DNA of 43,705 nt from Thermoanaerobaculia bacterium (GTDB lineage: Bacteria; Acidobacteriota; Thermoanaerobaculia; Multivoradales; JAGPDF01). The stretch is from NCBI GenBank assembly GCA_018057705.1, contig JAGPDF010000039.1, positions 1 through 43,705 of the forward strand, read 5' to 3'. A program made the position numbers and the translations under genes. The notes beneath the pieces were generated by a model that was not told the DNA's origin, made no database searches, and saw only the letters and a list, made by a program, of their open reading frames with translations. Shown here in pieces: positions 17,804-27,679 of the stretch; position 1 is the stretch's first letter, and each line of letters begins with the position of its first letter.

Positions 17804-19108
17804 ATGACCCTGACGCTTCCCCTCAAGCCGCTCGTCTTCGGCACCCCGACAGCGCCCCACCAGGGCCTGGGCGAGATGGTGTCGTCCCTCGTCGGCTCGG
17901 AGATCCTGCGCATCGCCGGCGAGGTCCGGGCCCTCGCGGAAAAGGGTCAGCCGGTCCTCAACCTGACCGTGGGCGACTTCTCGCCCAAGCAGTTCCGGAT
18001 TCCGCGCGAGCTCGAACAGGGGATCGCCCGGGCGCTCGCTGCCGGCCAGACCAACTATCCGCCTTCCGACGGCGTGCCGGAATTGAAGCGCGCGGTGACC
18101 GACTTCTATCGCGAGGCGCTCGCCCTCGACTACCCGCAGGACGGTGTCCTCATTGCCGGCGGGGCGCGGCCGCTCATCTATGCGCTCTTCCGCGCGGTGC
18201 TCGATCCCGGCGACAAGGTGGTCTACCCGGTCCCGTCGTGGAACAACAACCACTACTGCCACCTCGCGGCAGCGCGCGATGTCGCCGTCGAGACCTCGGC
18301 CGCGAACGGCTTCCAGCCGACCGCCTCCGAGCTCGCGCCGCATCTAGCCGACGCCCGCCTGCTGGCGCTCAACAGCCCGTTGAACCCTGCGGGCACCGGC
18401 TTCTCGCGCGACCAGCTCCAGGCGATCGCGCAGCTCGTCGTCGACGAGAATCGCCGTCGCGGACCGGGTGCCAAGCCCCTTTTCCTGCTCTACGATCAGA
18501 TCTACTGGCTGCTCGCCGCGAGTTCCGCACCGCACACGACGCCGGTCGAGCTCGTGCCGGAGGTGGCGCCCTACACGCTGATGATCGACGGCATCAGCAA
18601 GGCCTTCGCCGCCACGGGGCTGCGCGTCGGCTGGGCGGTCGGCCCACCGTTCCTGATTTCGCGCATGAAGGACTTCCTGGGCCACGTCGGCGCCTGGGCT
18701 CCCCGCCCGGAGCAGATCGCGACGGCGGAGCTCTTCGCCGACGCGGCGCTCGTCGAGAAACTCTCCGGCGCCATCCGCGACGGCATCAACGTCCGCCTGG
18801 CGGCGCTCGATCGCGGCCTCACGCGGCTCGCCGCGAAGGGCTACCCGGTACGGCACCTGCCGCCGACCGGCGCGCTCTACCTCTCGGTGCACTTCGACCT
18901 CATCCGGGAGGGCGGACGCTTCGAGAACAACCGCGCCGTCCGCCAGTACCTGCTCGAACAGGCCGGCTTCGCGGTCGTTCCGTTCCATGCCTTCGGAACC
19001 CGGGCCGACAACGGCTGGTTCCGCCTCTCGGTCGGCGCCGTCGGGGTCGACGAGATCGCCCCGGCGATCGATCGCGTCGAAGCGGCTCTGGCCGCCTGTC
19101 TCGCCTGA
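17804..19108 (+). CDS. PLP-dependent aminotransferase, class I/II
   Basis: The 434-residue fold-type I aminotransferase has TNYPPSDGVPELKRAV (84-99), substrate/PLP contacts in LNSPLNPAGT (Asn194), YDQIYW (Asp231), the PLP Lys266 in DGISKAFAATGLRVGW, and the carboxylate-binding Arg407 in WFRLSVG. The ring-stacking region YPVPSWNNNHY is aspartate-aminotransferase-like. The specific amino acid cannot be told from sequence alone. The ATG at 17804 follows GGAG at about the usual distance, and a TAGCCT -10-like hexamer lies about 25 bases upstream. It appears monocistronic and converges on the MmcQ/YjbR gene. Confidence 0.88.
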   Translation: MTLTLPLKPLVFGTPTAPHQGLGEMVSSLVGSEILRIAGEVRALAEKGQPVLNLTVGDFSPKQFRIPRELEQGIARALAAGQTNYPPSDGVPELKRAVTDFYREALALDYPQDGVLIAGGARPLIYALFRAVLDPGDKVVYPVPSWNNNHYCHLAAARDVAVETSAANGFQPTASELAPHLADARLLALNSPLNPAGTGFSRDQLQAIAQLVVDENRRRGPGAKPLFLLYDQIYWLLAASSAPHTTPVELVPEVAPYTLMIDGISKAFAATGLRVGWAVGPPFLISRMKDFLGHVGAWAPRPEQIATAELFADAALVEKLSGAIRDGINVRLAALDRGLTRLAAKGYPVRHLPPTGALYLSVHFDLIREGGRFENNRAVRQYLLEQAGFAVVPFHAFGTRADNGWFRLSVGAVGVDEIAPAIDRVEAALAACLA

Positions 19109-19120
19109 GTCGCTGGCGGG

Positions 19121-19495
19121 CTAGGGTCGCGGCAGCGCCGTCAAGAGCTTCTTCGGCGCGACGAGCCGCCAGCCGGCGGTGAGCATCTCTGCAACCATCG
19201 TCCAGTTGACCCGGCGGTCGAGCTGGACCCCGACCCAGCCGGAGGGGCCGACGTAGGGCGGCCGGAAGAAGCGGTCGGGGTCGGCCGCGATGCGCAGCTC
19301 CTGCTCCCCGTCCTCCGCCTTGATCCAGACCGCCGGGCGCCCGGCGCCGTGATGGTTCTCGGCCGCGGCGTACATCGCGAACAGCTTGTTCTTGACGCGG
19401 AACGTCGGCTCGCCCCAGGCCACGACTTCGTGCGCCTCGGGAAGCGCCAGGCAGAGTTTCCGCAGTCTTGCCAACGGATCGGACTTGGTCGCCAC
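19121..19495 (-). CDS. MmcQ/YjbR family protein
   Basis: The 124-residue protein of the MmcQ/YjbR (CyaY-like fold) family is recognisable by LCLALPEAHEVVAWGEPTFR, the KNKLFAM segment, FFRPPYVGPSGWVGVQLD and the C-terminal MLTAGWRLVAPKKLL. Family members are often called DNA-binding, but a biochemical role is not settled. The start is a GTG at 19495 (MATKSDPL). There is no Shine-Dalgarno, yet TAGAAT (19508-19503 on the - strand), a near-consensus -10, sits only 7 bases before it, suggesting leaderless initiation. Directly upstream begins the inverted stem-loop element. Confidence 0.85.
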   Translation of the reverse strand: MATKSDPLARLRKLCLALPEAHEVVAWGEPTFRVKNKLFAMYAAAENHHGAGRPAVWIKAEDGEQELRIAADPDRFFRPPYVGPSGWVGVQLDRRVNWTMVAEMLTAGWRLVAPKKLLTALPRP

Positions 19496-19533
19496 GCATG
19501 CGATTCTAGTGCGCGCGCTGACTCGGCGACGTC

Positions 19534-19655
19534 CGGAGTCGCCGTTGCGAGGTTGCCTTCGGTGCTCGGTCGGCATCCCGGATATCGGATTTTCTTGCTT
19601 GAGGACGGGTCCCACCTCCCTGCGCGCCGAAGGCAACCTCGCAACGCCGACTCCG
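19534..19655. repeat. Stem-loop element, copy A
   Basis: A 28-bp arm (19535-19562) and its inverted partner (19627-19654) match at 27 of 28 positions (one C-C mismatch), with one further outer pair at 19534/19655. They enclose a 64-base core at 19563-19626. Read on the - strand, the core shares its first 26 bases and its last two dozen with copy B. The arm sequence differs from that of copy B (about 16 of 28 positions alike) but pairs with itself. No open frame here has protein character. Confidence 0.85.
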
Positions 19656-19701
19656 CCCTTCATCGGAGAAGGACGCGAGGGACAGCACTGCACGACAGGT
19701 A

Positions 19702-19830
19702 GGGGGGCGGTGGCGTTTTCGCGGGGGCCTCGGCGCGCAGGGAGGTGGGACCCGTCCTCCAGAGAAAAATGTCGGATATCCGGGATGCCGACCGAGCACC
19801 GAGGCTTCCGCGAAAACGCCGCCGCCCCCC
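19702..19830. repeat. Stem-loop element, copy B (inverted relative to copy A)
   Basis: The arms 19702-19733 and 19799-19830 pair over 32 bases. The only three deviations are G-T pairs, which would be G-U wobbles in RNA transcribed from the + strand. The 65-base core (19734-19798) is the reverse complement of the core of copy A except for about a dozen bases in the middle; both keep GGGAGGTGGGACCCGTCCTC and GGGATGCCGACCGAGCA. Because the cores are complementary, the two copies could also pair with each other into one long duplex. It resembles a MITE- or REPIN-like element but matches no family I know. Confidence 0.85.
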
Positions 19831-19858
19831 GGCGAGTTCGAGACGACGCAGCCGGTAC

Positions 19859-19900
19859 CAAAAAGACGAGGGACACATCGCACAGAAAGCGATGTGTCCC
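19859..19900 (-). terminator. Intrinsic terminator of the NYN/OST-HTH gene
   Basis: On the - strand a perfect 12-bp stem (GGGACACATCGC / GCGATGTGTCCC, 19900-19889 and 19881-19870) with a 7-base loop is followed by TCGTCTTTTT. It lies 30 bases after the stop codon at 19930, where a rho-independent terminator is expected. The T-run starts four bases after the stem, so termination may be imperfect. The same GTGTCCC-rich hairpin could also be a dispersed repeat. Confidence 0.65.
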
Positions 19901-19929
19901 CGAAGAGACGACGGCTGTGGAGCGGCGAC

Positions 19930-21342
19930 TCAGCGCTTCTTGACGAACCCCATGACGACCCAGCTGCCCGAACGCTCGTCCTTGCGCAGCTTGAGGAGGC
20001 CGTTTCTCTCGGCGTCCTGGAGGAGCTCGGAGAAGGTCGAATAGCCGTAGTAGCCCTCGTTGAACGACGGCTTCTTCCTCTTCATGGTCTGCTTGATCAT
20101 CGAGCCCCAGAGGACGTCCTTGTTCTCGCGCTGGAGAGCGAGGATCGACTCGGTGAGCATCTGGAAGACCTCGGACTTCTTCTTCGTCAGGCCGGTGAGC
20201 GCGGGTCCCTTCTGCTGGTCGCGCCAGACGTCCTCGTAGAAGATGAACTCGTCGCAGTTGTCGATCAGCAGGTTCGAGGACGAGTTCTTCACCCCGATGC
20301 CGATGACGTACTTGTTGTTCTCCTTGAGCTTGGAGACCAGCGGCGAGAAGTCGGAATCGCCCGAGAGCAGGACGAAGGTGTCCAGATGCTCCTTCGAGTA
20401 CGACAGGTCCATCGCGTCGACGACCATCTTGATGTCGGCCGAGTTCTTGCCGGTGTAGCGCCGCTGCGGGATGTCGATGAGCTCGATCGCCGCCTCGTGG
20501 AACGGGATCTTGAACTCGCTGTAGCGCTCCCAGTCGGCGTAGGCCCGCTTGACGATGATCTTGCCCTTCTCGACCAGACGCTCGAGGACCAGGTTGATGT
20601 CGAACTTCTTGCTCTCCGAGTCGCGCACGCCGAGCGCCACGTTCTCGAGGTCGCAGAAGAGAGCGATCTTCCTCTCCTCCTCCTGGACCTGACGCTGGGA
20701 CGAGACGGCGACCGGCATCGACATGATGAGTTGACGCGCCAGATCCTCGTCGTCGTCCTCTTCGTCGTCCTCTTCTTCCCACTCGCGCGGCGATTCCTTC
20801 GCGGCGCCGGAGCGCGCGTCGGCCTCGCCGGCGCTCGCGGGCGCGGCGGCGACCCCGCCGCGGCTGCGGCCGCGGCCACCCCGACGGCGGCGCCGGCGGC
20901 TGGTGCGTTCGGCAGGCTCGCCGGATTCGGCGGTATCGGCACCATCGGCGCCATCGGCGGCTTCAGCGGTGTCGGAGGCATCGGAGGCCTCGCCGGCCTC
21001 GTTCGGATAACCCTCACCGGCGGCGTCGACATCGACATCGCCATCGAAGTCTGCGACCTCGTCGGCGACGGCGTGCACCTCGAGGGCGCGGCGCGGCGCG
21101 AAGAACCCGCCGGTCTCCCGGGCGGGCAGGACAGGGGCGGCGGCCTCCGCTTCGAGCTCGAGAGCGCGCGCTTCGGCAGCTGCCTCGGCTTCGGCTTCCG
21201 CCGCGATCGCGGCGCGGCCGCCAACGAGGTCGGCGATCGACGGCACGCCGTCCTCGGCCGGGCGGTCGTGCTCCTTCTTCCCGCGGACGGTCTCAGGCTC
21301 GTCCGACTCTTCTCCCGGCGGACGCAACCACCAGGGACTCAC
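19930..21342 (-). CDS. NYN (LabA/DUF88) domain protein with OST-HTH/LOTUS domain
   Basis: The 470-residue protein is a likely RNA-processing nuclease or RNA-binding factor. Residues about 25-140 are Ala/Glu/Asp-rich and probably disordered. RTSRRRRRRGGRGRSRGG (about 146-163) is an RGG-like basic patch, followed by an acidic run near 185-200. The NYN/PIN-like domain spans about 224-370, with CDLEN (Asp231, Asn234), SADIKMVVDAMD and LLSGDSDFSPLV supplying the expected metal-binding acids. The C-terminal 85 residues (VLWGSMIKQTMKRKKPSFNE, then GYYGYSTFSELLQ) form an OST-HTH/LOTUS fold. I choose the GTG at 21342 because GGAG lies about seven bases upstream. Its target is unknown. Confidence 0.85.
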   Translation of the reverse strand: MSPWWLRPPGEESDEPETVRGKKEHDRPAEDGVPSIADLVGGRAAIAAEAEAEAAAEARALELEAEAAAPVLPARETGGFFAPRRALEVHAVADEVADFDGDVDVDAAGEGYPNEAGEASDASDTAEAADGADGADTAESGEPAERTSRRRRRRGGRGRSRGGVAAAPASAGEADARSGAAKESPREWEEEDDEEDDDEDLARQLIMSMPVAVSSQRQVQEEERKIALFCDLENVALGVRDSESKKFDINLVLERLVEKGKIIVKRAYADWERYSEFKIPFHEAAIELIDIPQRRYTGKNSADIKMVVDAMDLSYSKEHLDTFVLLSGDSDFSPLVSKLKENNKYVIGIGVKNSSSNLLIDNCDEFIFYEDVWRDQQKGPALTGLTKKKSEVFQMLTESILALQRENKDVLWGSMIKQTMKRKKPSFNEGYYGYSTFSELLQDAERNGLLKLRKDERSGSWVVMGFVKKR

Positions 21343-21569
21343 AGCGACACTCCAAACGACGAACGGGTTGATTTCACGCGGACTCCTTGGACAAATGGGC
21401 AGGTTCCGTGACCCCGAGGGCGCGAGCGGCGAAGGGCTGCACCTCACTGCGGGGCCGGAACGACCTCCAGTCTAGCACCGCGCCTCCGGTCGGCCGCGGG
21501 AGCCACCCCCGGCGGTCGCCCCGGAGCGGACGGGCCACGGTGCTCAGGGCTTCGGAAGGCCCATTCGGC

Positions 21570-21598
21570 TTGCGCCCACGGGAGCTTCAGCGTACGAT
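21570..21598 (+). promoter_or_regulatory. Promoter candidate of the OPT transporter gene
   Basis: TTGCGC (21570-21575) and TACGAT (21593-21598) are separated by 17 bases, the ideal sigma-70 spacing, 43 bases upstream of the ATG at 21641. TCCTGGAGAC provides the ribosome binding site. The rest of the divergent region 21343-21640 shows no gene. Confidence 0.45.
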
Positions 21599-21640
21599 CC
21601 CGGCCGGTTCTCAAACCCCGTTACTCTCCTGGAGACATCC

Positions 21641-23617
<1,977 letters not shown>

Positions 23618-23645
23618 TCCCGCTGGCGTCTTGGCAGCAGACGAG

Positions 23646-23673
23646 GCCGGCCACCCCCCAGGGGTGAGCCGGC
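23646..23673. terminator. Bidirectional hairpin between convergent genes
   Basis: GCCGGC-CACCCC (23646-23657), loop CCA, and GGGGTG-A-GCCGGC (23661-23673) form a 12-bp GC-rich stem with a single bulged A. It lies between the stop of the OPT gene (+, 23617) and that of the DUF1554-like gene (-, 23683), so it could end transcription from both sides. T-tracts are weak. Confidence 0.55.
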
Positions 23674-23682
23674 TTCGCTGCT

Positions 23683-24948
23683 TCAGGGGACGCTCGCCGA
23701 CCAGCGGGTGGTGTTCTGGGACTCGAAGCCGTCGCGGAAGATCCCACCGAGGTTCGAGAAGCAATAGAGCCGGTAGGGACTCGAGCACGACGACTGCAGC
23801 GAGGAGGTCGTCCAGTAGCCCCGCGTATCCTGGACATAGCCGAAGGTCGCATCGATCCCGGCGCTCGCGCTCGTCCAGCCGTTGCAGTCTTCGAGCGTCG
23901 CGCGGCCGAGACTGGTGCTGCCGGTGTAGGCGTTGTGCCCGAGATAGGTACCGCCTTCGTCCACCACCAGTGCGCTCGGCAGAGTCTGCAGGGAAGGGCT
24001 CGCGGTCAGGAGCGCGGCCCGGTTCGCCGCGATCTCGACCCCGTCGAGCCGTTTCCACGGCCCATCCGCGCTCAGCCGGTCGACTGCATCGACGCTGGCC
24101 GTCGAGAGCCAGGCGACGAAGCTCTGCGGCGCTGGCAGACCTGCGCTGGTGGCGAGGCTCTGGCAGATGGCGTCGCCGGCGGCGAGGCCCACGGCGCTCC
24201 CCGCCTCGGGCCAGCTGCCGAGGTCGCCGGGGCCGGTGACAGAGGTGACGAAAGCCAGCAGCCCGGGGCCCTCCCAGGCCGGCAGTGCGTCGCCGCTCCC
24301 GGACTCGAAACAAAGCAGCCGCCCGCTGGCGCCGCAACTGCCGAGGCCGGAGGAGGTCCACCAGAACCCGCCGGCGGCGGTCAGCCCATAGCGACCGTTG
24401 CCGGCGCTCCCCGACGTCCAGCCGGAACAGTCGCCGCCGGCGTAGGCGGCTCCCGTGGCGTTCGATCCGGTGAGCAGGGACGAAGCCTGCAGCAGTTCCC
24501 CGGTCTCGTCGACCGCCGGCGGATGGAGAAGCGCCAAGTCCGAGGTCAACTCCGACAGGCTGTTCGCGAACGGCCGGCCGTCTATCCGCTGCCAGGGACC
24601 GGCGTCGGGAAGCCCCAACTGCCCGCAGTCATCGACCTTCAGCCCGTCGAACCCGGCGACCCGGCAGTAGGCATCTTCGGACAAAGTCGACAGCCAGGCG
24701 CGGAAGTCCTGCCAGGAAGGCAGCCCGGCGTCGTCGTGCGCCAGGGTCTGACAGATCGCATCGCCGGCCGCGAGACCGCTCAGTCCCTGCGCCTGGGGCC
24801 AGGTCGAGAGGTTCGTCGAGCCGGCGACCGAAGTCACGAACATCTTCTTCACCGCCGCCGCAGCGGGGGCGGCGATGGCGACGACCAGAAGGAATGTCGG
24901 CACCGTGCGCCGGAGGGCGTTGCGTTGCGGCGTTCCGAATCGAGCCAT
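23683..24948 (-). CDS. Secreted protein with two DUF1554-like domains and DGFE...WS tail (paralogue)
   Basis: The 421-residue paralogue of the protein at 12770 has a signal peptide PTFLLVVAIAAPAAAA (about residues 15-30). Two modules start FVTSVAGSTNLSTW and FVTSVTGPGDLGSW, each with GLAAGDAIC and AWLST. Conserved Cys pairs (DCSGWTSG, RLLCFE; DCNGWTSA, RLYCFS) suggest disulfide-stapled lectin-like domains. The C-terminus is FRDGFESQNTTRWSASVP. The ATG at 24948 has GGAG nine bases upstream. The gene lies 50 bases downstream of the GT2 gene on the same strand and may belong to that operon, which raises the question whether it is glycosylated by it. Confidence 0.85.
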   Translation of the reverse strand: MARFGTPQRNALRRTVPTFLLVVAIAAPAAAAVKKMFVTSVAGSTNLSTWPQAQGLSGLAAGDAICQTLAHDDAGLPSWQDFRAWLSTLSEDAYCRVAGFDGLKVDDCGQLGLPDAGPWQRIDGRPFANSLSELTSDLALLHPPAVDETGELLQASSLLTGSNATGAAYAGGDCSGWTSGSAGNGRYGLTAAGGFWWTSSGLGSCGASGRLLCFESGSGDALPAWEGPGLLAFVTSVTGPGDLGSWPEAGSAVGLAAGDAICQSLATSAGLPAPQSFVAWLSTASVDAVDRLSADGPWKRLDGVEIAANRAALLTASPSLQTLPSALVVDEGGTYLGHNAYTGSTSLGRATLEDCNGWTSASAGIDATFGYVQDTRGYWTTSSLQSSCSSPYRLYCFSNLGGIFRDGFESQNTTRWSASVP

Positions 24949-24998
24949 GGTCGCGGTCTCCAGAGGTGTCCTGCCTCCTCTACCGCGAATCTGTCGGC

Positions 24999-25763
24999 TC
25001 AGGGGACAGGCGGGTTGCGTTCCTCCACTTCGACGCCCCGCAGGGCGAAGCTCCGTTTGCGGAACCACCAGATGCCGAGGAGATCGACCGCCGGCTTCCA
25101 GAGGAACGCGACGAAGCCGTAGCTCGACGTTCCTCCCTGGCGCGGGCGGTGGTTCACCGGCACCTCGGCGAGCCGGAAGCCGCCGGCTTTGGCCATCGCC
25201 GGCATGAAGGAGTAGAGCGTTTTCAACGGCAGCAGAACGGGCACGACCTCGCGCCGGAAGACCTTGAGGGCGCAGCCGCTGTCCTGCATCCGGTCGTCGA
25301 GCAGGCGACCGCGAATCGCGTTGGCGAACTTCGACATGGCGCGCCGCAGCCACGAATCGCGCCGCCCGGCGCGGATCCCGACCACCATGTCGGCGGCATC
25401 GGAGCCAGCGAGGAGCGGCAGGAGGGCCGGAATGTCGGCCGGATCGTTCTGGCCGTCGCCGTCCATGGTGACGACGAAGCGGCCGCGGGCGCGATGCAGG
25501 CCGACGCCCAGGGCCGCAGCCTGGCCGCGGTTCTTCGGCAACCGGAGGTGGCGGTAGTGTGCGTGCGCGGCGGCCGCCTGCTGCAGGATCTCGCCGGTCG
25601 CGTCGCGGCTACCGTCGTTCACCATCAGCAGCTCCCAAGGTTCGCCCAGGGTAGCCATGGCGCGTTCGATCTCGGCGATGAGGGTCGCGGCGTTCGCGGC
25701 CTCGTTGTAGAACGGCACGACGACCGAATAGACAGGCGCAGCAGACTTCGGCAGGGCGCTCAC
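24999..25763 (-). CDS. Family 2 glycosyltransferase, polyprenyl-phosphate sugar synthase type
   Basis: The 254-residue GT-A glycosyltransferase of the DPM1/ArnC type puts a sugar on a polyprenyl phosphate at the cytoplasmic face. Motifs are SVVVPFYNEAAN (13-24), VNDGSRD (48-54), NRGQAAALGVGL, the DGDGQNDP metal site (Asp101, Asp103), and GCALKVFRRE. A short hydrophobic stretch, FLWKPAVDLLGIWWF, near the C-terminus may touch the membrane. The GTG start overlaps the stop of the upstream GT39 gene (GTGA). The coupled pair fits a two-step scheme: GT2 makes the lipid-linked sugar and GT39 uses it on the outer face. Confidence 0.9.
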   Translation of the reverse strand: MSALPKSAAPVYSVVVPFYNEAANAATLIAEIERAMATLGEPWELLMVNDGSRDATGEILQQAAAAHAHYRHLRLPKNRGQAAALGVGLHRARGRFVVTMDGDGQNDPADIPALLPLLAGSDAADMVVGIRAGRRDSWLRRAMSKFANAIRGRLLDDRMQDSGCALKVFRREVVPVLLPLKTLYSFMPAMAKAGGFRLAEVPVNHRPRQGGTSSYGFVAFLWKPAVDLLGIWWFRKRSFALRGVEVEERNPPVP

Positions 25764-27583
25764 CCGGAGACTCTACCGGCTTCCCCGGCCGGCGGTGCTG
25801 GCGGTGGCGGCGATGGCGGCGATGGCGGCGCGCCGGAGGAGAGCGCCTCTCCGGAGGCGCAGGGGCCGAAGAGATCCACGTCACGCCCGCCATCGCGCTG
25901 CGGACGGCCGGCGGCCACGAGCTCGCGGCGCAGCGCCTCGTTCTTCTGCCGGACGAGAAAGGCGCGGGGCGTTCCGCAGTCGCCCACGGCACCCTCCAGC
26001 CACGCCGGAGAACGCATCGGCCCGGCCTCGCCCACCATCTGCGAATAGCGGCGCAGGATGTAGTTGCTACGCAGCCAGAGGCCGTCCGCCGTCACCAGGA
26101 CCAGCGGCCGTTCGAGATAGAAGGGGAGCGACGCCGGAAAGGTCTCGACGGCGACGATCTCGATCCCTTCGCCGAAGGTACCGTCGATCGATTGCGCGAG
26201 GCTGCGTGCCGAGCGCCGCTCGCCGACGGCCTCGACCAGCGGCGCCGTCGCGAGGAGGAGCGCGAGCGGCGGCAACGCCAGCGTGATCAGGGCTGCGAGC
26301 GGCGAACGACTGGCGAGAAAGGCCGCCACACCCGCGAGCAACCAGATCGTCCCCAGCGCCGCCGCCACCCCGGCGACCGTCGCGCCGTCGGCACCCTCGA
26401 CCCGCGAAAGAAGCTTCGGGGCGGCGCCCAGCCCGAGCGCGAGAACCGTGCCTCCGAGCACGGCCCACAGCATCGCCGCGAAACGCACGCCGGGCAACCG
26501 GGCGCCGTTCGGCGTCTCGACCCAGAGCCAGATCGAGAGCAGCACGAGCGCCGGCACGAGCGGCAGAATGTAGTGGATGCGCTTCGAGTGCAGGATCGAG
26601 AACAGCACGAACGGCACCACGAACCAGCTGGCCAGGAAGCGAATCCGGGACTCGCGCGCCCGGAAGGCGGCGGCGACCCGGCGCGCGCCGGCGAGAGGCA
26701 CGACCGACCAGGGCAGCGCCCCGAGAAGCGCCACCGGCAGGTAGTACCAGGACGGGGCGTCGCGCTTGAGCTCGTTGCTGGTCAGGCGACTCCAGGTCTC
26801 GGTGACCAGGGCGTAGTGGAGGAAATCGGGATCGGCCCGGCTGACGACCCAGAGCCAGGGTCCGATCAGGACGGCGAGCACCAGCGGTGCGCCGCGCTCG
26901 ACCAGGCGCCCTGCCCGGCGCCGCCAGAGCGCCCAGGGAAGAACCGCCGCGAGCGGCACCAGCAGCGCCACCGGGCCCTTGGTGAGAACGCCGAGGCCCA
27001 TGGCCGCCCAGGCGACGACGCTCCAATAGCGGAAGGCGCTACCGTCTCCGTTTTCCGCATCGCGCTCGACAGCGAGGTAGAACGCCCCGACGGCGGCGCA
27101 GATCCAGAGCGTCAGCATGGCGTCGAAGATCACGATCTGGGTGTAGACGAGCGGCAGCGGCGTCGCCGCCGCCGCGAGACCGGCGAGCGCCCCCGCCCGA
27201 TCGCCCCACCAGCGCCGCGCCAGGGCGCCGACGCCGAAGGCGAGCGCCAACGTGCAGAGGACGGCCGGCAGACGCGCCGCGAGCTCCGTGGCACCGAGCG
27301 CCTTCATCGCCAGCCCGCCGGCGGCGTAGTAGAGGAACGGCTTGTCGAGGAAGAGCAGGTCGTTCAAGCGCGGGACGAAATAGTCGCCGGAGACGCTCAT
27401 CTCGCGCATCACCTCGGCGTTCCTCCCCTCGTCGGGCTCGAAGAGCGCCCGGCTGCCGAGCTGGAAAGCGATCGCCAGACCGAGGAGGAGCGCCCAGAGG
27501 ACGAGGCAGAGTCGCTCCCGTCGCGAGAGGTCCCTACTCCGGCGGTCGGCTGGGTCCACGAGGGAAAACGATAGCGCATGCAC
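25760..27583 (-). CDS. Family 39 glycosyltransferase (ArnT/PMT-like), membrane-bound
   Basis: The 607-residue GT-C type enzyme uses a polyprenyl-phosphate sugar to modify lipid A, proteins or another outer target. The catalytic acid loop after the first membrane helix is FEPDEGRNAEVMREM with the Asp-Glu pair; DYFVPRLNDLLFLDKPFLYY is the typical following segment. About a dozen hydrophobic helices occupy residues 25-430, then a soluble domain and a Pro-rich tail (PPSPPSPPPPAPP) encoded by a GGCGGCGAT-like microsatellite near 25790-25835. The start is uncertain: GTG at 27583 gives 607 residues and GTG at 27559 gives 599. No Shine-Dalgarno is clear for either. Confidence 0.88.
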   Translation of the reverse strand: MHALSFSLVDPADRRSRDLSRRERLCLVLWALLLGLAIAFQLGSRALFEPDEGRNAEVMREMSVSGDYFVPRLNDLLFLDKPFLYYAAGGLAMKALGATELAARLPAVLCTLALAFGVGALARRWWGDRAGALAGLAAAATPLPLVYTQIVIFDAMLTLWICAAVGAFYLAVERDAENGDGSAFRYWSVVAWAAMGLGVLTKGPVALLVPLAAVLPWALWRRRAGRLVERGAPLVLAVLIGPWLWVVSRADPDFLHYALVTETWSRLTSNELKRDAPSWYYLPVALLGALPWSVVPLAGARRVAAAFRARESRIRFLASWFVVPFVLFSILHSKRIHYILPLVPALVLLSIWLWVETPNGARLPGVRFAAMLWAVLGGTVLALGLGAAPKLLSRVEGADGATVAGVAAALGTIWLLAGVAAFLASRSPLAALITLALPPLALLLATAPLVEAVGERRSARSLAQSIDGTFGEGIEIVAVETFPASLPFYLERPLVLVTADGLWLRSNYILRRYSQMVGEAGPMRSPAWLEGAVGDCGTPRAFLVRQKNEALRRELVAAGRPQRDGGRDVDLFGPCASGEALSSGAPPSPPSPPPPAPPAGEAGRVSG

Positions 27584-27662
27584 CGTCAGGCGGGTGCCGC
27601 CCGTTTGGCCGGTTTCCGCCGCCGCACACGACTCGTCCGGGTTCCCCGCCCGGCCCTTTCTG

Positions 27663-27668
27663 TAGACT
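27663..27668 (+). promoter_or_regulatory. TAGACT -10-like hexamer close to the UbiX-like start
   Basis: TAGACT ends 11 bases before the ATG at 27680, so the mRNA would have a leader of only a few bases, and no Shine-Dalgarno is visible. The same hexamer recurs before the sigma factor gene and in the TetR promoter. Confidence 0.4.
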
Positions 27669-27679
27669 CGACGCACGCC

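Noticed and set aside
19534-19830. Retron, CRISPR or insertion sequence as explanation of the inverted elements
   Set aside because: No reverse transcriptase, no cas gene, no spacer-repeat periodicity and no transposase is near; only two copies are visible and they face each other.
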